From NCBI GenBank assembly GCA_025094145.1, contig JALLLS010000032.1, forward strand, positions 248,001 to 312,000: a stretch of 64,000 bases of DNA, given 5' to 3'. The notes under the pieces were generated by a model. The model did not search any database and was not told the origin of the DNA. It saw only the letters and a list, made by a program, of their open reading frames with translations. Made by a program: the position numbers and the translations under genes. The stretch's first letter is position 1. The number at the start of each line of letters is the position of its first letter. Positions 37,989-50,005 of the stretch are shown here, one piece after another. Source of the stretch: Spinellus fusiger. Lineage: Eukaryota; Mucoromycota; Mucoromycetes; Mucorales; Phycomycetaceae.

Positions 37989-39965
37989 ATGATGACTGCT
38001 CATGACGAAGAAGGTAAAGAAATCCTTCCCAGTGAGTGGGTAGAGCTGTCCTACTCATACAAAAGACAGTTCAATGTCCTATTTGCAACCAATATGTACC
38101 GAATACTAGAATCAACCAACATATTGATAACGCCTGTAAAGCTTCTCCTCCCGACACCAAGCCCATACTCCCTCTCTTCTACCCACCCTCCTCTAAACGA
38201 ACCACTGAGGCACCTCCACCCATTGAAGAATCCTCCTTCAAACGACCTAAACTGGCACGCTCAGACAACCGACCTCTTTCGACTCAGTGTAAGTCTTACC
38301 TATCTATCCCCCTGTTTCTCAAAGAAAAGAGAAAACCCACTGTTCCTATGTCCATAGTGCGTCCTGTCAGTCTGTCACAAGTCATAGGCCAGGATGAACT
38401 TGTTGGAGACCAGAGTGCTCTACGCAAATTAATCCAGAAAGACACACTCCCTTCTATGATTCTATGGTAAGCCCAGGCCATTCTCTTTTTCTTTTCTTCT
38501 TCTATTGATATTGGAAATACCAAAGGGGTCCTCCTGGCTGTGGTAAAACAACATTAGCAAGGATCATCTCCAAAACCACCAAACACAAGTTCATTGAATT
38601 GAGTGCCACCCAAATTGGTACAGCTGAAATCAAAAAGACATTAGAGGATGCCCAACGCTATGAAAAACTGACATCTCACCATACCATTGTGTTTGTGGAT
38701 GAGATGCATCGCTTGACAAGGGCCCAACAGGACATGTTTCTTCCTTTGGTAGAGAAAGGGACCGTCTGTTGGATTGGTGCTACTACTGAGAACCCTAGGT
38801 AAGGCTGGCTGCGTAGAGAAATCTCCTTACAGTATGGGGCGATTCTAGCTTCAAAGTCAATTCAGCCTTATTATCAAGATGCAGAGTGTTTGTTCTTCAA
38901 CAGCTCAGTCAAGAGCATATTGTGACAATTGTAGAAAGAGCCATAGTGCAGTGGAGAATGGAACATGACTCTTGTCTGGAAACACCATTGGAAAGTGAGA
39001 ACGAGGTCATTCGTATGTTAGCCCTGCGTAGTGATGGTGATGGTGAGTTGTAAAGAGAAAGACAAGATTCTGAAGGGAGAAATCCATCTGTATGAATAGC
39101 ACGCTATGCTTTGAATACATTAGAAGTAATGTTGGCTATTTCACCCAGCAAAGACACTCCACTAGCAACAAAGACCCTTCAAGGTAGAAGAGGAAGAAGA
39201 AGAGAAAATGACTCATAGGCATGGATTCAGATGCTCTTCAAAGGGCAAATGTGTCCTATGATAAGAATGGAGAAGAACACTACAATATCATTAGTGCGCT
39301 TCATAAGAGTGTTCGAGGAAGGTAAGGTTCTTGTTCTGTTGATGGTAGATGAGACTGACACTAGGTTGTAGTGATGCCAATGCTGCATTGTATTGGTTAG
39401 GAAGAATGTTGGAAGCAGGAGAGGATCCACTCTATGTAGCAAGACGTCTCATTCGCATGGCTAGCGAGGATATTGGTCTGGCAGATAACGCAGCCCTTGG
39501 TCTGGTAAGTTAAGAGACAACTGACAGTCTACTAACCATCGACTTAAGGCAGTATCTGCTTACCAAGCATGTGAGAAGATTGGTATGCCTGAATGTGACA
39601 CTGTACTTGCACATACAGTGACTTATTTAGCAGAGGCCAAGAAGAGCGTCCGTACTTACAAGGCCTATAACCTAGTAAAGCAGACACTCCAGAATGAGCC
39701 CAATTACTCAGTGCCATTCCATATTAGAAATGCACCGACCCAGCTAATGAAGGTAAGCCATACAACACTACAGAGTAGAGTAGAGTAGAGTAGAGCCCAC
39801 TACAACGTAATACATTATCACCAACAATTCTTTATACATGGACAGAACATGGGCTATGGTGCTGGCTACAAGTACAATCCTGATTACACTGAGCCTGTAG
39901 AGCAGACCTATTTACCAGACGCACTAGTCACAAGACAGTTTCTTGATCCACGAGCATCTCAATGA
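37989..39965 (+). CDS. MGS1: MGS1/WRNIP1 AAA+ ATPase
   Basis: Exons fit 37989-38013, 38070-38466, 38526-38798, 38849-39042, 39100-39183, 39219-39321, 39372-39504, 39549-39752 and 39846-39965. A UBZ finger ([20 protein letters not shown]) is followed by the AAA+ core: [14 protein letters not shown] (Walker A), VFVDEMHRL (Walker B), [20 protein letters not shown] (sensor 1 and Arg finger), then the clamp-loader-like C-terminus [12 protein letters not shown] and [11 protein letters not shown]. Family members act at stalled replication forks with PCNA and ubiquitin. A possible in-frame 69-base intron at 38289-38357 is better read as coding, because it supplies [19 protein letters not shown]. Confidence 0.95.
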
Positions 39966-40237
39966 ATAAACATTGCCTTGTTATTCGTTTTGGTCATGCA
40001 CAATGGACAGTAGTGTCTGTACAGATTGTCCCAGCGTAGAGAGTGCACTGGTCCATATCTCCAATTCTCTCTGCTCTGTTGCTGTCGACTGCTGAAATGG
40101 AATGCTTTTGCTAGTACTGGGTGTAATACTGCTTGTTTTTGCCAGGTAGTGGGTGTGGTTTCTCAGTGACAGTTGGATATCCTAAGAGACAGTGTCCAAT
40201 CAGTGTCCAGTCCTATTCCCTCCACTGCCTTGTCTAT

Positions 40238-40557
40238 CTACTGCTTCTCCTGTGCTGACAAGACGATAGGTACGTTGATAAGAGAGAAGTAACGGGAAGC
40301 TAAGGTACGAAAGTCCATAGTGTGCTGACGAATAGCCTGTTCAACATCACTGCTATTGATATCCTGACTCAGTACATCCAAGGCTTCTCCTGCTGTCTCT
40401 ACCAAAAGTACTAATTTCTATGACCATTGTTATTATCATTGGACTGTTCTTACTGGATGTTCCATACTTTTTCTGCCTCGTAGAGTTCTTTTATTCTCAA
40501 CGTACTCTCTGCCATGGCACCAGAGACGTCATGAAAAGGATTCTTTAGGTTTGCCAT
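40238..40557 (-). CDS. MED11: MED11-like mediator head subunit
   Basis: Exon 1 is 40468-40557, exon 2 40238-40396. The product (82 residues) reads LRIKELYEAEK joined to TAGEALDVLSQDI and QHTMDFRTLASRYFSLI, the coiled-coil pattern of Mediator subunit 11, which pairs with MED22 in the head module. It is shorter than typical MED11 (about 110-120). The intron donor GTATGG is the only one that keeps frame; reading on to VWNIQ before TAGEAL would fit the family spacing better, so the junction deserves a transcript check. Confidence 0.65.
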
Positions 40558-41139
40558 GAGTCACAGCAGCAAAAGAGAGAAGAGGAGTCAGGAGAGAAGA
40601 GTCAAGAGAGTCAAGAGAGTGGCTGGCTTCTTCTCTGGCATGTTTTGTGACTCTCTTCTCTTTCTTAGCCCCACCTTTGTGTTATCGTTTCTTATTATAA
40701 TACAGCGTATCACTAGTGCCCTGCTATCTAAAAAAGGTAGTCGGACTTTGTTGGAGGCAAAAATGAACCACACCAATTCAACTCAGTTGACTCTTGGTGT
40801 CGCTCTTTTGACAACTCTTTCCATCGCCAGCCTGTGCTTACAACTTACACTGGCACTCACTCACATTTTACATATTATATTACACTCACTTGTATAAAAA
40901 GAAAAAAAGAAAAAGAAAAGACTATAAAAAAAGACTATAAGAAAAGACTATAAAAAAGACTATAAGAAAAGACTATAAAAAAAGACTATAAAAAAGAGCC
41001 TTTTATTTGTCTGTTGATTTGTTGACTTGTCTGTTGATTTGCCTATTCTTCTTTCTCTTTCCGACTTTCTTTACACTCTAGACACTGCACACCTTTGTAT
41101 GTGTGGCTTTTTGCTCCTACACCATCTCACCCACCGACA
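40558..41139. other. Divergent promoter region between MED11-like and Sec7-PH genes
   Basis: Holds a GAGAGTCAA-rich patch at 40590-40620 and an AAAAGACTATAA repeat at 40915-41000 (about seven units). A 44-codon hydrophobic frame at 40764-40897 (MNHTNSTQLTLGVALLTT) could encode a micropeptide but has no other support. Confidence 0.45.
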
Positions 41140-43380
41140 ATGACCAGTGTAAATGCCCAGAGCTTTATTTCACAACTAGAAACATTCGACTTTAGAGGGG
41201 ATGCTATTGATACTGCACTTAGGTAAGACATCTGCAGCAGTAAATACTCTTCAGCAGCAGACTATAGACTCATAAACCCTCATGGAACACACCTTCATAT
41301 CTACAGAAAACTACTGGCAAAAGTCCACCTACCTAAAGAAGCACAGGAAATAGACCGTGCCATGGAGGACTTTGGAAAACGCTATCAGATATGTAATCCT
41401 GGACTCACTGACAATCCAGGTAAACAAACACACCGGTCTCATGACTGACTGAAAAAAGACGGCATCTATGCTATTGCATTTTCCCTGCTCATGCTCCACA
41501 CGGATGCCCATAACAAAAACGTACGACAGAAAATGAACAAAGAGACCTTTATTATGAGAACAAAGCTGCTGGACGGTGGAGAACACTTACCAGAAGAGAT
41601 ACTGGATGCAAGTAAAACAACAAAATCACTGGTTAATGTTGGCTGTGTAGATTCTCTATGACAATATTGTATCAACAGAATTTGTCTTTACCGAGACACA
41701 GTCAGACCATTATACACCTAAACCCACCCCTTCATGGTTTTCCAAACACAGAAACGACTCCAATGCCTCCCTTGGCGTAAGTACCCAGCATAGAATACTC
41801 ACTGATGGAGTTAGAGTTCCTTAGCCCAGGATTTGTGCTCGAGACTAGAACACATCATGCAGGCTGAGAATACATTCAGCTATAGGCGCACACTCAAACC
41901 TACCAATATGAGAGACATTCACTTGGCTTTTGCTTCCACCCTCCCACTGGCCTTGTCGGGTGTCCGCACACGCCATCGTACGAGCAACAGCATCAGTGAT
42001 TCTAATCCCCCTGTGAACACAGTCAACAGCAGTAGCAGCAGTAGCAGCAGCAGCATGGCCACCTATGGAGGCACCAGCCAGAGTGGTGTGTACACTGTGA
42101 ATGTAGCCAAGGCAGGCATTTTAGATCGGAAATACGATGTTGCTTTCAATGGTAAAAAAGCAAGTGCCCGCAGTTGGAGGCCTGTGGGTGTGGCTCTGTG
42201 TGGCAGTCAATTATTCTTTTTTGCAGACACATCTTCTTTTCAGAGCTGGATTGATGCACAGACACAACCTAAACCCACACCCGTCACTCGTCCTCGCAAT
42301 CGCAGTCTTCCCCTTCCTCTCTCTCCTGCACCCTCCATTGAGCCCTCACAGTCCACCCTCACCCTCTCCAGCACTCTTTCTTCTTTAGACAAAGTGGGGG
42401 GCTTACTGCAGCCTTATCAGATCTGTTCTCTTACGGATGCTATTTGTATTTATGACGAGAGTTATACTAAATACCCTCATGTGGCTCGGTTTATCACAGG
42501 AGATGGACAGCAGTTCTTGCTAAGGGCAGAGAATGATGAGGCATTGGAAGACTGGATGCTAAAGATCAACTATGCAGCAACACTCAAAACAGCTCATGTA
42601 CGTCCACCGTCATGGGATGATGCAGCCGATCCAAGAGAGGAAAAGGTGGCAGAGAGGAGGAAAAAGGAGGAAAGAATGGCAGTGAGTTTGTTTGTTTGGT
42701 ATATCATTAGTTAGAGTAGGAACACTATCATCATCAGCAATAACAGTAGCAGTATATATATATATATATATATAAAAGGAGAGAGAGAGAGAAAAGAGAC
42801 GGTTACTCATTATAAAAACGCCTAGGCAAAGATCTACGACTATACACAAAGTATCAGAGATTATCACGCAAGCCTTGACCAAGACCTACAATTACGGAGA
42901 AACCTCATGGTCCTTATACCTCTCCAGAAATCCACCAGGGACAGAATGATTGCATTGGCCCATGTGGTAGCAAAGAAAGTTCGAGGCAAGAGGATTCAGC
43001 TCCAGCGATTGGAGTGCTATAGAGAATTCCTCGAGAAGGAAATGGCAGCACATCAGGCACAACGCTACTTGGGCCATTTTCTTCCGCCTCGTATTATGCC
43101 TCCCTTTATGGCCAAAGGGTATTCAGAGACATCGTTTTTGCGTACACTGTCTGCACGTGAGTCAATGGAGACACTGTCTATTGCGCGGCGGGAGAGTACA
43201 CTTCAGATCCGCTCTCCTCAAGACAAGTCGTTTCCAGAAGTGTCATGTCCTCTTCCATTGAAAGATGGGTTAATGATGGGCAATGAGGATAATAGCAGTC
43301 AGAGATCTACACTATTAGATGATTCCATGTCACATCGTCGTATGCTCTCTGACAGTACAGAATCTCTATTATCATTATAG
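41140..43380 (+). CDS. Sec7-PH domain ARF guanine-nucleotide exchange factor
   Basis: Exons fit 41140-41222, 41307-41419, 41459-41607, 41651-41776, 41830-42681 and 42826-43380. The Sec7 core is clear: FDFRGDAIDTALRKLLAKVH, the catalytic-Glu motif LPKEAQEIDR, and IAFSLLMLHTDAHNKNVRQK. A Ser-rich linker and a PH domain follow (AGILDRKYDVAFNGKKASAR, RSWRPVGVALCGSQLFFFAD, LLRAENDEALEDWMLKINYA), then a coiled-coil-like tail. This layout is that of EFA6/PSD and Yel1-type ARF6/Arf3 exchange factors at the plasma membrane. The first helices of the Sec7 domain are not visible in my model. Intron 41608-41650 begins with GC. Confidence 0.88.
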
Positions 43381-44829
43381 CCAAGTATTTTATGTTTATT
43401 ATTGAAGAAGAACAGGGAATTGAACTCTAGACTATTTTTAATACGTGTAAAGCAAAGTAGCAAGCACAGTATGGGGAAAATGAGGACATTTAGGAGCGTA
43501 ATTTTTTTGAAAGGAAAAAAAAAACTATTTTTGATTATCAGTTTCAAAAACAGGTGTTTATTGCGATTGTTCCAAATGACTATTAAAAGTATTTATTAAA
43601 ACACAAGTCATTGTGTTTTCTGTCAATTCTAGAGGATAACATACGACAGAAGAAAGGTCGGTATGGACTCTATCAAAACCCTTTCTCTAGTCTAAAGGTA
43701 AGCCCGTGTTATCTGAATGAGATTGTAAAGTCTTCTCCGTCTATGATGAAATAATATTGCTGTCATTATTATGCAATAAGCATACTGAAAATAATAGATG
43801 ACTACAGTAATTTAGATCATTAATATATATGTTTTTTTTTAATATTATGGTAAGACCATAATACAAAAACCATATATTGAAAACAAAAGGAAAAAAAAAC
43901 TAAATTATTTGGCATCGCATCACAATAGAAATATCTACACACCTAAAGATTTTTGAGATATAAAAATAAAATATGAATATCATTACGTAGAGAGTGATGG
44001 CCATTCATGTACCAGAAAAACCTTCAATTGAGATTGTTGATGGGTGGATGAAAGATAAGAGAGACATCGAGGCAACAAGTCACTTGTGGAGACAAGAACC
44101 AACTCTGCTCAAAGGGGAATATTCAGTTTCCACTCCATCAATGAAATTATTCAAGTCCAAACAGCTCAACCTTAGGGACTCTGAAGACAGATACAGACTA
44201 GGAAGGTAGTTGAAAACATATTATCTATAAAGGAGAGGATAATCGCATTGAGGGGTATGACCAAGACGAGCAACTTTACAAGAAGAAACTGTTACCTCAA
44301 AAAAATTACAATGTCAGATACACTGATACTCTTTATCAAGAATAGGAGCATCCCTTGCACATAGGCTACAATGCCCTTTCAAAGGCTTTAATTGATTATC
44401 AGATGACAAAATAGCAGATAGAAAAGGATAATTGCAGGTAAAAGATGATATTCACTGACTTATGGAAATTGTGGAAAATGGCCAAAGGTATGTAGTAATA
44501 AACTCAAAAGAAAAAGAAAAAAAGTAAACCAGAGACATGAGCATGAAGGTGAAGAGCAGGAACAACAAAGGTAAAAGTGGATGTGATAACTACCTTATTG
44601 TAAACATTCGTTATTCTTTATCATCATAATCATCACCTCATTTATCAACATCAAATTGAATTGGATCGTATATTAATAGCATTAGTATAAATACCCTTCC
44701 AATTGTCAAAACTAACCTACAGTCTGATGTCTACATTACTCCTCCAAGTATCTTTTTTCTCCAAGTACAATAACTAGTACTCTATTGCCTGTCTCTGTTC
44801 CTGTATGTTTTTTACAGATAATTTCTGAA
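43381..44829. other. Intergenic with unexplained coding-like fragments
   Basis: Two fragments look coding but isolated: 43637-43699 (DNIRQKKGRYGLYQNPF, ended by GTAAGC) and 43994-44209 (MMAIHVPEKPSIEIVDGWMK). Downstream frames carry many stops. They may be pieces of a decayed transposon. The rest is AT-rich. Confidence 0.35.
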
Positions 44830-47800
44830 TAAAGACTGATATATCATTCTCATACATAAAGGCTTTCATTAGTTTAAGTGGTGGAAGAGACGCATGAGTA
44901 ACAGGGCTGGTAAAAACATAACATTTAAGATCAGAGTCTTGCAAAAGAGGCAGATGAAATGATTCAGAAGCTAGATTAAGAAGTGCTGGTGATTGAGAAT
45001 TCCCTGCAGGAGACCATATTTTTTTATTCGTAGGCTTATTTTTAAGCCTATTGATCCCGGTGGCTGTACTGAATATTAAGCTAATCAGACAATTGAAAAG
45101 TGTCTCTGGAAATCCAAATAATAATAAAGAACAGTAGCAGGAGAATTAAGGCCATTATGTAAAAAGAAAGGGCGAGAAGACGGAAAGAAAGGTGAGATAA
45201 AATAGTCACCAACATTGCACAGAGACTGAAGAACATGTCTGATGTAGACAGTAGCAAAAGAGCCACTGGCACGAGGTAAAAGTAGAGGTGCAAACCAACA
45301 CCATTGTAGTGCCAATTGCTGTCTAGGTGGATCCAGTATACTTAGTCTTTCTCTACCCTTGGGTGCAGTGAGAAAAGAGTAACAAACAACAGGAAACATG
45401 TGGTGTTTGAGAAAAAAAAAGAGATGATTGACTAGAGTCAACGAAAGAAAAGCCTAGAAGCAGGGATCACTCTGAGAACATACCATACCCTTGAAAGATC
45501 AAGAGTATTAGTAACAGTTGTTCTCCCAAAAACAGACAGCTAATGGTGTGAATGGATCTAACACTGCCATACTGATAGCATCCAGCAGTCAAGTGGAAAA
45601 AAACATCTCTCTATGCTAAAGATGTATATAGTGGAAACCCAAGATAAATCAACGGATGAGTAGAATGCCTGTCGTGCCAACTGGTCATTCCATACTGTTC
45701 AAGAGCAGGTCGCCAAGAAGGCAAAGAAGTACCAGAAAGAGAAAAGGCTTGAGTCTTTGTAAAATTGATTTTGGCATTGGATGCCTTACTGTATAGATTC
45801 AAATGTATCTGCAGTTTATGTAAATTATGCTAATCCTGTAAAAAGATCAGGGCATCATCAGTATAGGCCAGTCGTTTGACAGGAGATGGTGGATCACCTT
45901 GACGCAAGCCTCTGTCTTGGGGTACCTGTAGGGATAAGAACCCATTGACATTGGCACGTATCTTGGTTCCAAAGAGGAGAACTGTGGTAGAGTTGACTAA
46001 CTGTAATGGAAAGCCAAACCGAAGAAGAGAAGATAGATACAGAGAGTGAACACGGTCGTACGCTTTTTCTTGATCTATCATCACACCAATGCTACAAGAC
46101 CAACATTTCTGGGTATCTTCCATCACTATATCATACCAACCAGGAGGGAAGATACCAGATACCAGAGCATCTTTGTACATTGCACTAACGAAATTTCCAT
46201 AAATGTTGATGTTGAAAAACAAGAATGAGAATTTCATAAGGAATACCATCTGAGCCAGGACTACTTCGACATGGTGTGCGTGAAACACCTATCAGAAGAT
46301 TATCCATGGTGAATGGATCACATAGGTTGTCTTTATCTTTTCTATATTTATAGTAGATTCAATGGGAATGACATATAGTGCAGCAGATAAGACAGATTCT
46401 TCAATTGGATCTGGAGTGTACAATTGTTTGTAAAAGCATTGAACAGCCTCAGTCTTCTCACTAAGAGTGGTACACAAGTTGTTAGTGGTGGGATGGCAGA
46501 GGCTAGGGATAGGTTGCTGCTGTTGCCTGGTGGCTACAGTGCGCTTCAGATACCCTGATGATGTCTCACCATGTTCCGTTCAATGATTTCCAGCCTTCAA
46601 AACAGAGAAAAGTCTATGCTGAAAAGTAGGTTTTGTAGCCAAAGCTGAGTTATCACAATAAATACCTATACCATGAGGTGTTGGGCCAAAAGAAAAGACT
46701 GTGGTAAGAAGAGCATGGTCTGTCCAAGCAGAAGAGATAAATTCCACATTTGAAGAGTGTATAAAAGGTGCCATGTCGTTGGATGAAAACATATAATCAA
46801 TGCAAGAACTAGAATCTGCTTGACACAATGTAGGTAGAGGAATCATATTTGGAGCCGTGAGACAGTTCAAGGTGCCGATCCTAAGAAGGTTGTTATATAT
46901 ACATATATATGCCTAAATGGCTTGGTGTCTTAATAGAGCAACCACTCCTAGTCTTTGTATATCTCAGTCGAGCATGTCTAAAGGCTTTCTTCACCCTTCT
47001 CTTAATCTGAGTCTTGGATGGTATTTTTGTCCTATCTACAACAGTAAGAAACTTATCTATTCTAATTGGGGAAGTTTTACTTAGTGTTGATGGTATTGGG
47101 GCTTCTGCCCTATCTACGGCATCAGCAAAGTACTTCATGTTATCGTCAGGGTCATCCTCTTCCTACTACTTCTCTTCCAAGGCTTTCTTCTCTCTCTTCT
47201 CTTCCAGGGACTATTTCTTATTATCCTCTTCTTTTCCTTTGTCCATCTCTGTCTGGGGAGAGGTACTAGTGACGAAAGGTATGTTCTTATCAGGTTTAAT
47301 GAGCTCTGTAGTGGGTACTGACTGAACAACCTTAGGACGCTTGTGGCCCAAGTCATCTTTGTTTTTAGGACAATTGACTGCTGTATGTCCTTCTTCTTGA
47401 CATTCATAACACATCCGTTTTGGGCGAGTGGGGCACTGTTCTCTTGCATGTGCCTCTTTATGACAGTAGGAACCATGCTCGGGCATATCCTGCCACGTAA
47501 CAAGAAAGTGCTTGAGCTATCATACCACTCTCCATGTTTCTCTACATGAAGTCCTACTTCCAGAACTTTTCTGTATAGTGTGAGGGATTCTAAAAGTCCT
47601 GCACTCACACTATCAGCATCATCAAAAGGAATGTCTTTAAGGGAGAGCTTGGTGACTTTACAGTCACCGGGGATAGCTGGGTAGGCCTTGAAGACCCTAC
47701 CTCTAATTGCCAAGCTACTTCCTTCACAGGTAGTAAACACAGTGCTCCTTAGACTGAAGGATACCATCCACGATCGTCTGGGATCTTTCTTTGTGAGTGG

Positions 47801-48110
47801 CCATGGTCAAGGCCATACTAATAGAAAAGGCCTTACGGGCCTCCCAGTAAAATTGAGAGGATATCACTTTGGTGTTGGTGACGTTATAGAAGATATAAGG
47901 CTTCTTGCTAGAAGCCTGACACCAGATTCAAGGTAATGAGGCTGGAGCCTTTGAGAGAATTTCCACTGATGGTGTAAGAGGAACAGTCTTGTACTTTGCT
48001 GCTGCCGAGGACAAACAAAAAGGTATAGCATTACGCTGTTGTTTTGGTCCATGAGGTGTGTTGGGTGGGCTATGTGCACCACTTGGCAAGTCTGAATTTT
48101 TAGAGAAAAG
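44830..48110 (-). mobile_element. Decayed LINE (non-LTR retrotransposon), gag-EN-RT order
   Basis: Read on the minus strand, parts occur in LINE order. 48110-46893 is gag-like, with a CCHC knuckle CYECQEEGHTAVNCP. 46870-46580 is the C-terminal half of an AP endonuclease (SSCIDYMFSSND, SAWTDHALL). 46288-45611 is reverse transcriptase (DQEKAYDRVHSLYL, GLRQGDPPSP, AYTDDALIF). 45441-45085 is a C-terminal segment (ASGSFATVYIRHVLQSLCNV). The N-terminal half of EN and about 50 residues of the RT palm between GDPPSP and AYTDD are missing, and the YADD box reads YTDD. Stops and shifts are frequent. The 3' end is unclear. Confidence 0.88.
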
Positions 48111-48179
48111 ACAATTACCAGAAAATAAGAAACTAAAACCAGCTAAATGATAAAGAGCTAATGATAACGATAGGGTTCA

Positions 48180-48229
48180 CAGACTGAGATGTAGAATGGC
48201 GGCTACGGACAATAGCATAAACCATGGAC
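48180..48229. repeat. Left remnant of the ~190-bp tandem array with target-site copy
   Basis: GGCGGCTACGGACAATAG continues into AGCATAAACCATGGAC (48214-48229), one copy of the 16-base duplication flanking the LINE insertion. Joined to 49465 onward, the sequence aligns with units of the tandem array, so this is the part of the array left of the insertion. Confidence 0.8.
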
Positions 48230-49448
48230 TTTTTTTTGTATGGAAGTCAGTGACTTCAGTTTTATTTACACACACAGGCTATCAGAAGGAGGGAGGAAGG
48301 AGAGAGAAAAATATATATCTATAAAAGGGCAAAATGAAATGAAATGAAAAAAAACTACTACAGAGTATTGCCTAGCTCTTGCTCTTCTGCCAGAATAGTC
48401 ACCAAAAGGACTGCATGTTAGGCTACTACAGTGGGTAGAAAAGGCTTGTTATCAAAAACAAGTCTCCAATGTGCTCTCCAAATGGCAGTAAAACTGAACT
48501 AATAATTTGGCAAGAGTACATAGACTCATATACGTTTTCGTATGGAAAAGATAGTGCAAAAAGAGCTTCAGAAATTGTTACAAAGGTGGGTGCATGTCCA
48601 AATTGAGATGACCACACATCAAACCAGACCTGCCACTTGAGTGGGCATTCGAATAAGAAGTGAAGAGAATCTTCAACAGGGTGGTTGCACAAGAGACAAG
48701 AGCTGGAGGTAAAAGTTGCAGGAATAAGAGAGTAAAGTTGTTGGCGCCAAGGCAGTTTACCATAAAGTAGGCAAAACCACACATTGCGCGCTGAATACTA
48801 TATTGGAAAGTACCAGAAGTCTTTCTACTGTAGTGCTATAAGAGGGTGGCTAAAAGAAGGAACTGCTTGAGCAGGCAAAGCCAAGCGACAGTAAGAGCGA
48901 GAGCTCAATATGTGGATCGGGATTTTCCCTAATTTCAGGCAACTCACCACTGGGCTAAGATCGTAGATCCCTGGTCTTTGTTTATTTGAATCAACTGTCA
49001 GGGGAGGAAGACAACATATCACTAACAGAGCAGCTAAGAGAATTTTCCTTTTAGCATGGGCACGACGAAGACGGAGAATCAAGCGTGGAGCTACTTGAAA
49101 ATCTGCTACTGGCTTCCATCGAAGTCCCTGTAGAGCCGGATCAAAGAAAAATGCATCTCTAACCAGAAGTTTTAGGTATCCAGGAGAGCCTTTAAAAGTC
49201 TCTGAGTTTACTTGCCAAACATCTTTCAACGGTAAGGTCAAGCATGTAGTTGGTGATAGAGAGCAGTTAAAGAGAGATCGGAGCAAAGCATCCATGGCTC
49301 TAAGCAAAGTGGCTAGAGAGATGAGGCCATTTTGTAAAAAGAAAGGGCGAGAAGAGGGAAAGAAATGTGAGGTAAAATAGTCACCAACATTGCACAGAGA
49401 CTGAAGAATATTTCTGATGTAGATAGTAGCAAAAGAGCCACTGGCACG
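48230..49448 (-). mobile_element. 5'-truncated LINE insertion with 16-bp target duplication
   Basis: The 1,219-base minus-strand insertion starts at a truncation inside ORF2 (ASGSFATIYIRNILQSLCNV, homologous to the larger LINE copy), continues through a zinc-ribbon-like domain (FTSSSCLLCNHPVEDSLHF, HFLFECPLKW) and ends in a poly(A) tail (T-run 48230-48237). AGCATAAACCATGGAC occurs directly at both edges (48214-48229 and 49449-49464). The 3' tail contains AATAAA and the palindrome GAAGTCACTGACTTC. A single stop near 48820 interrupts the frame. Confidence 0.93.
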
Positions 49449-49464
49449 AGCATAAACCATGGAC

Positions 49465-50005
49465 AAAGACAGAAGGCTACCAACAAAGACATAAATCGCT
49501 GACATAGAATTGCAGCAACAATCAATGGTGCTGAATACAGTGTGTAGTCTGAATACTACAAACTGTAAACACTCTCTACCGACATAGACTCACAACAACA
49601 GACAATGATGTAGGCCACAGACAAAGACAGATGGCCACAGACAAAGACAGACGGCCACAGACGGCCACGGACAGACCCATGAATCATTGACATGGAATTA
49701 CAGCCATAGTTAGTAGCGTTGAATACAGCCTGCAGCCTTTAGCCTTTAGCCTTCAGACCACAAACTGTAAACACTCTCCACTGACATGGACTAACAACCA
49801 TGGACAATGATACATGCTATAGATTAAGACAGACGGCCATGGACAAAGACAGACGGCCATTGACAAAGACAAAGACATGAATCACTGATATGGAATTACA
49901 GCCATAATCAGTGGTGTTGAATACAGTCTATAGCCTGCATACTACACACTGTAAACACTCTCCACCGATATGGACTAACAACCACGGACAATGGCCATAG
50001 ACATA
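49465..50005. repeat. Tandem repeats of ~185-200 bp
   Basis: Three units, marked by CTGTAAACACTCTC at about 49563, 49765 and 49949 and by GGAATTACAGCCAT at about 49506 (variant), 49693 and 49892. Each unit contains GACAAAGACAGACGGCCA sub-repeats that vary in number. The array lies directly upstream (minus strand) of the larger LINE's gag region. Confidence 0.9.

Noticed and set aside
40764..40897. 44-residue hydrophobic micropeptide upstream of the Sec7-PH gene
   Set aside because: A single hydrophobic stretch in a promoter region without conservation evidence is not enough to call a gene.
47014..47549. Plus-strand Ser-rich and Cys-rich frames across the LINE gag region
   Set aside because: They are antisense to the gag-like frame with its CCHC knuckle on the minus strand, which explains the sequence better.
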